From Frankiaceae bacterium (GTDB lineage: Bacteria; Actinomycetota; Actinomycetes; Frankiales; Frankiaceae): a stretch of 5,559 nucleotides of DNA. Within the stretch, counting starts at the first letter, position 1. The number at the start of each line of letters is the position of its first letter. Of the stretch, positions 4,791-5,559 are shown piece after piece. The notes under the pieces are model-generated. The model saw only the letters and a list, made by a program, of their open reading frames with translations. It ran no database searches and had not been told where the DNA came from. Both the position numbers and the translations under genes were made by a program. The stretch spans positions 1 through 5,559 of the forward strand of contig JAVEDQ010000167.1 in NCBI GenBank assembly GCA_030840885.1, read 5' to 3'.

Positions 4791-5559
4791 CCGAGCGGCG
4801 AAACGTTGCCGTCCTCGGCGGCGGTATGGCCGGCCTGGCCGCGGCGTACGCACTCAGCGATCCCGCCTGTGCGTCGTACGTCGAGCAGGTCACCGTCCAC
4901 CAACGGGGGTGGTTGCTGGGAGGCAAGGGGGCAAGCGTCCGCGGTGGCGACGAGGAACGGATCGAGGAGCACGGACTCCACGTCTGGTTCGGCTTCTACG
5001 ACAACGCCTTCCGGATCCTGAACGACTGTTACCAAAGCCTCGGCGAGCAGGAACGGCCGTTCCCCACGGTGCAGGACGCGTTCCTGCCGCTTTCCACCGT
5101 CGTCCTCACCGAGCGCAGGCCCGGCGGCTGGGTTCCGTGGGAACTGAGCTTTCCGCAGAACGACCGGGTTCCCGGGCAGACCGACGGAAGGACCGAGCCC
5201 GCATCGCTGTGGGACCTCGTGCGCCAAGCGCTGCAGCTGGCAATCGCTCAGATACAGGCGGCCCGCGGGAATCAGGCTGCCGATCCCCAGCCAGCGGTTC
5301 GACTCACGCCGGTCAGCGAGTCGTCCGCACCTGGTCCAGCCGTCCGGGTCGCGGGCGCGCGCCCGCCCGTTACGCCTCGACCGGCGGTGAACGTCGATGA
5401 CCTCGTCGATCGGCTGCGCCGGCTGCTGGACTCGAGAGAGATGCGGCTGATCGAAACGGTGCTCGCCGGAGCGTTCGGCGTCGCTACGTCGCTCGGCAAC
5501 GATCCACGGGACCACGCGCCGCAGTCACACTCTCGGCTGCTGCGGATGGTCGAGCGCGG
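4787..5559 (+). CDS. FAD/NAD(P)-binding oxidoreductase, phytoene desaturase / hydroxysqualene dehydroxylase-like (partial, 3' end outside window)
   Basis: There are 257 complete codons, and the frame is still open at the window edge. The N-terminal Rossmann motif VAVLGGGMAGLAAAYAL (7-23) contains GxGxxG at Gly11/Gly13/Gly16. The second strand VEQVTVHQ (32-39) ends in Gln39, where many such flavoproteins have an acidic ribose-binding residue. RGWLLGGKGAS (40-50) is the GG motif that follows the dinucleotide site. RIEEHGLHVWFGFYDNAF (58-75) matches the conserved GxH region of carotenoid-desaturase-type amine oxidase superfamily members. From about 165 to 205 there is a Pro/Ala/Ser-rich linker, then a helical segment (VDDLVDRLRRLL). 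No signal peptide is seen. It likely binds FAD and oxidises or isomerises a hydrophobic, possibly isoprenoid, substrate, but this is inferred from family resemblance alone. The ATG overlaps the ADC-like stop by ATGA. GGGAA at 4774-4778 is a weak Shine-Dalgarno 8 nt upstream, so coupling is likely. Confidence 0.85.
   Translation, partial: MTERRNVAVLGGGMAGLAAAYALSDPACASYVEQVTVHQRGWLLGGKGASVRGGDEERIEEHGLHVWFGFYDNAFRILNDCYQSLGEQERPFPTVQDAFLPLSTVVLTERRPGGWVPWELSFPQNDRVPGQTDGRTEPASLWDLVRQALQLAIAQIQAARGNQAADPQPAVRLTPVSESSAPGPAVRVAGARPPVTPRPAVNVDDLVDRLRRLLDSREMRLIETVLAGAFGVATSLGNDPRDHAPQSHSRLLRMVER

Noticed and set aside
4765..5400. 211-codon + strand open frame overlapping the start of the oxidoreductase
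   Set aside because: Its translation is Arg-rich nonsense in a shifted frame. The real frame starts at 4787 and stays open to the window edge.
5270..5400. Possible frameshift in the Pro/Ala/Ser-rich part of the oxidoreductase
   Set aside because: The frame stays open on both sides and resumes a normal helical sequence (VDDLVDRLRRLL), so a variable linker explains it without a frameshift.
4712..5515. 267-codon - strand open frame opposite the oxidoreductase gene
   Set aside because: The + strand frame from 4787 carries clear Rossmann and GG motifs and an ATGA-coupled start. The antisense product shows no family features.

Overview
The window looks like chromosomal DNA of a high-GC actinomycete. 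It shows strong G/C at third codon positions, GTG starts, ATGA stop/start overlaps, and a cyclase-ATPase-TPR regulator of a type common in that phylum. Genus cannot be read from the sequence. All supported genes lie on the + strand.

Layout: (a) 1-132 is the likely C-terminal end of an upstream gene, closed by a TGA and followed at once by a perfect 7-bp hairpin. (b) 133-429 is an intergenic control region. It holds that hairpin, a 15-bp tandem repeat, a second 7-bp GC hairpin, an AT-rich promoter-like patch near 275-313, and a very strong purine-rich Shine-Dalgarno tract before a GTG start at 430. (c) 430-3594 encodes a 1054-residue signalling protein: N-terminal class III nucleotide cyclase-like domain, P-loop (STAND/AAA-type) ATPase, then a long helical TPR-like region. 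(d) 3591-4790 encodes a 399-residue protein of the acetoacetate decarboxylase (ADC) superfamily with a retained Schiff-base lysine and a large insertion. (e) 4787 to the window end is the first 257 complete codons of a FAD/NAD(P)-binding oxidoreductase resembling phytoene desaturase/hydroxysqualene dehydroxylase-type flavoenzymes.

The three main genes are joined by two ATGA overlaps and so form one translationally coupled operon running past the right edge. The most interesting reading is a dedicated cassette in which a large ATP-dependent sensor with an atypical cyclase domain is produced together with an ADC-like lyase and a desaturase-like flavoenzyme. The two enzymes could act in sequence on a lipid, isoprenoid or polyketide-type substrate, but neither the substrate nor the signal can be read from the window. 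No RNA genes, CRISPR arrays, insertion sequences or phage genes were seen.
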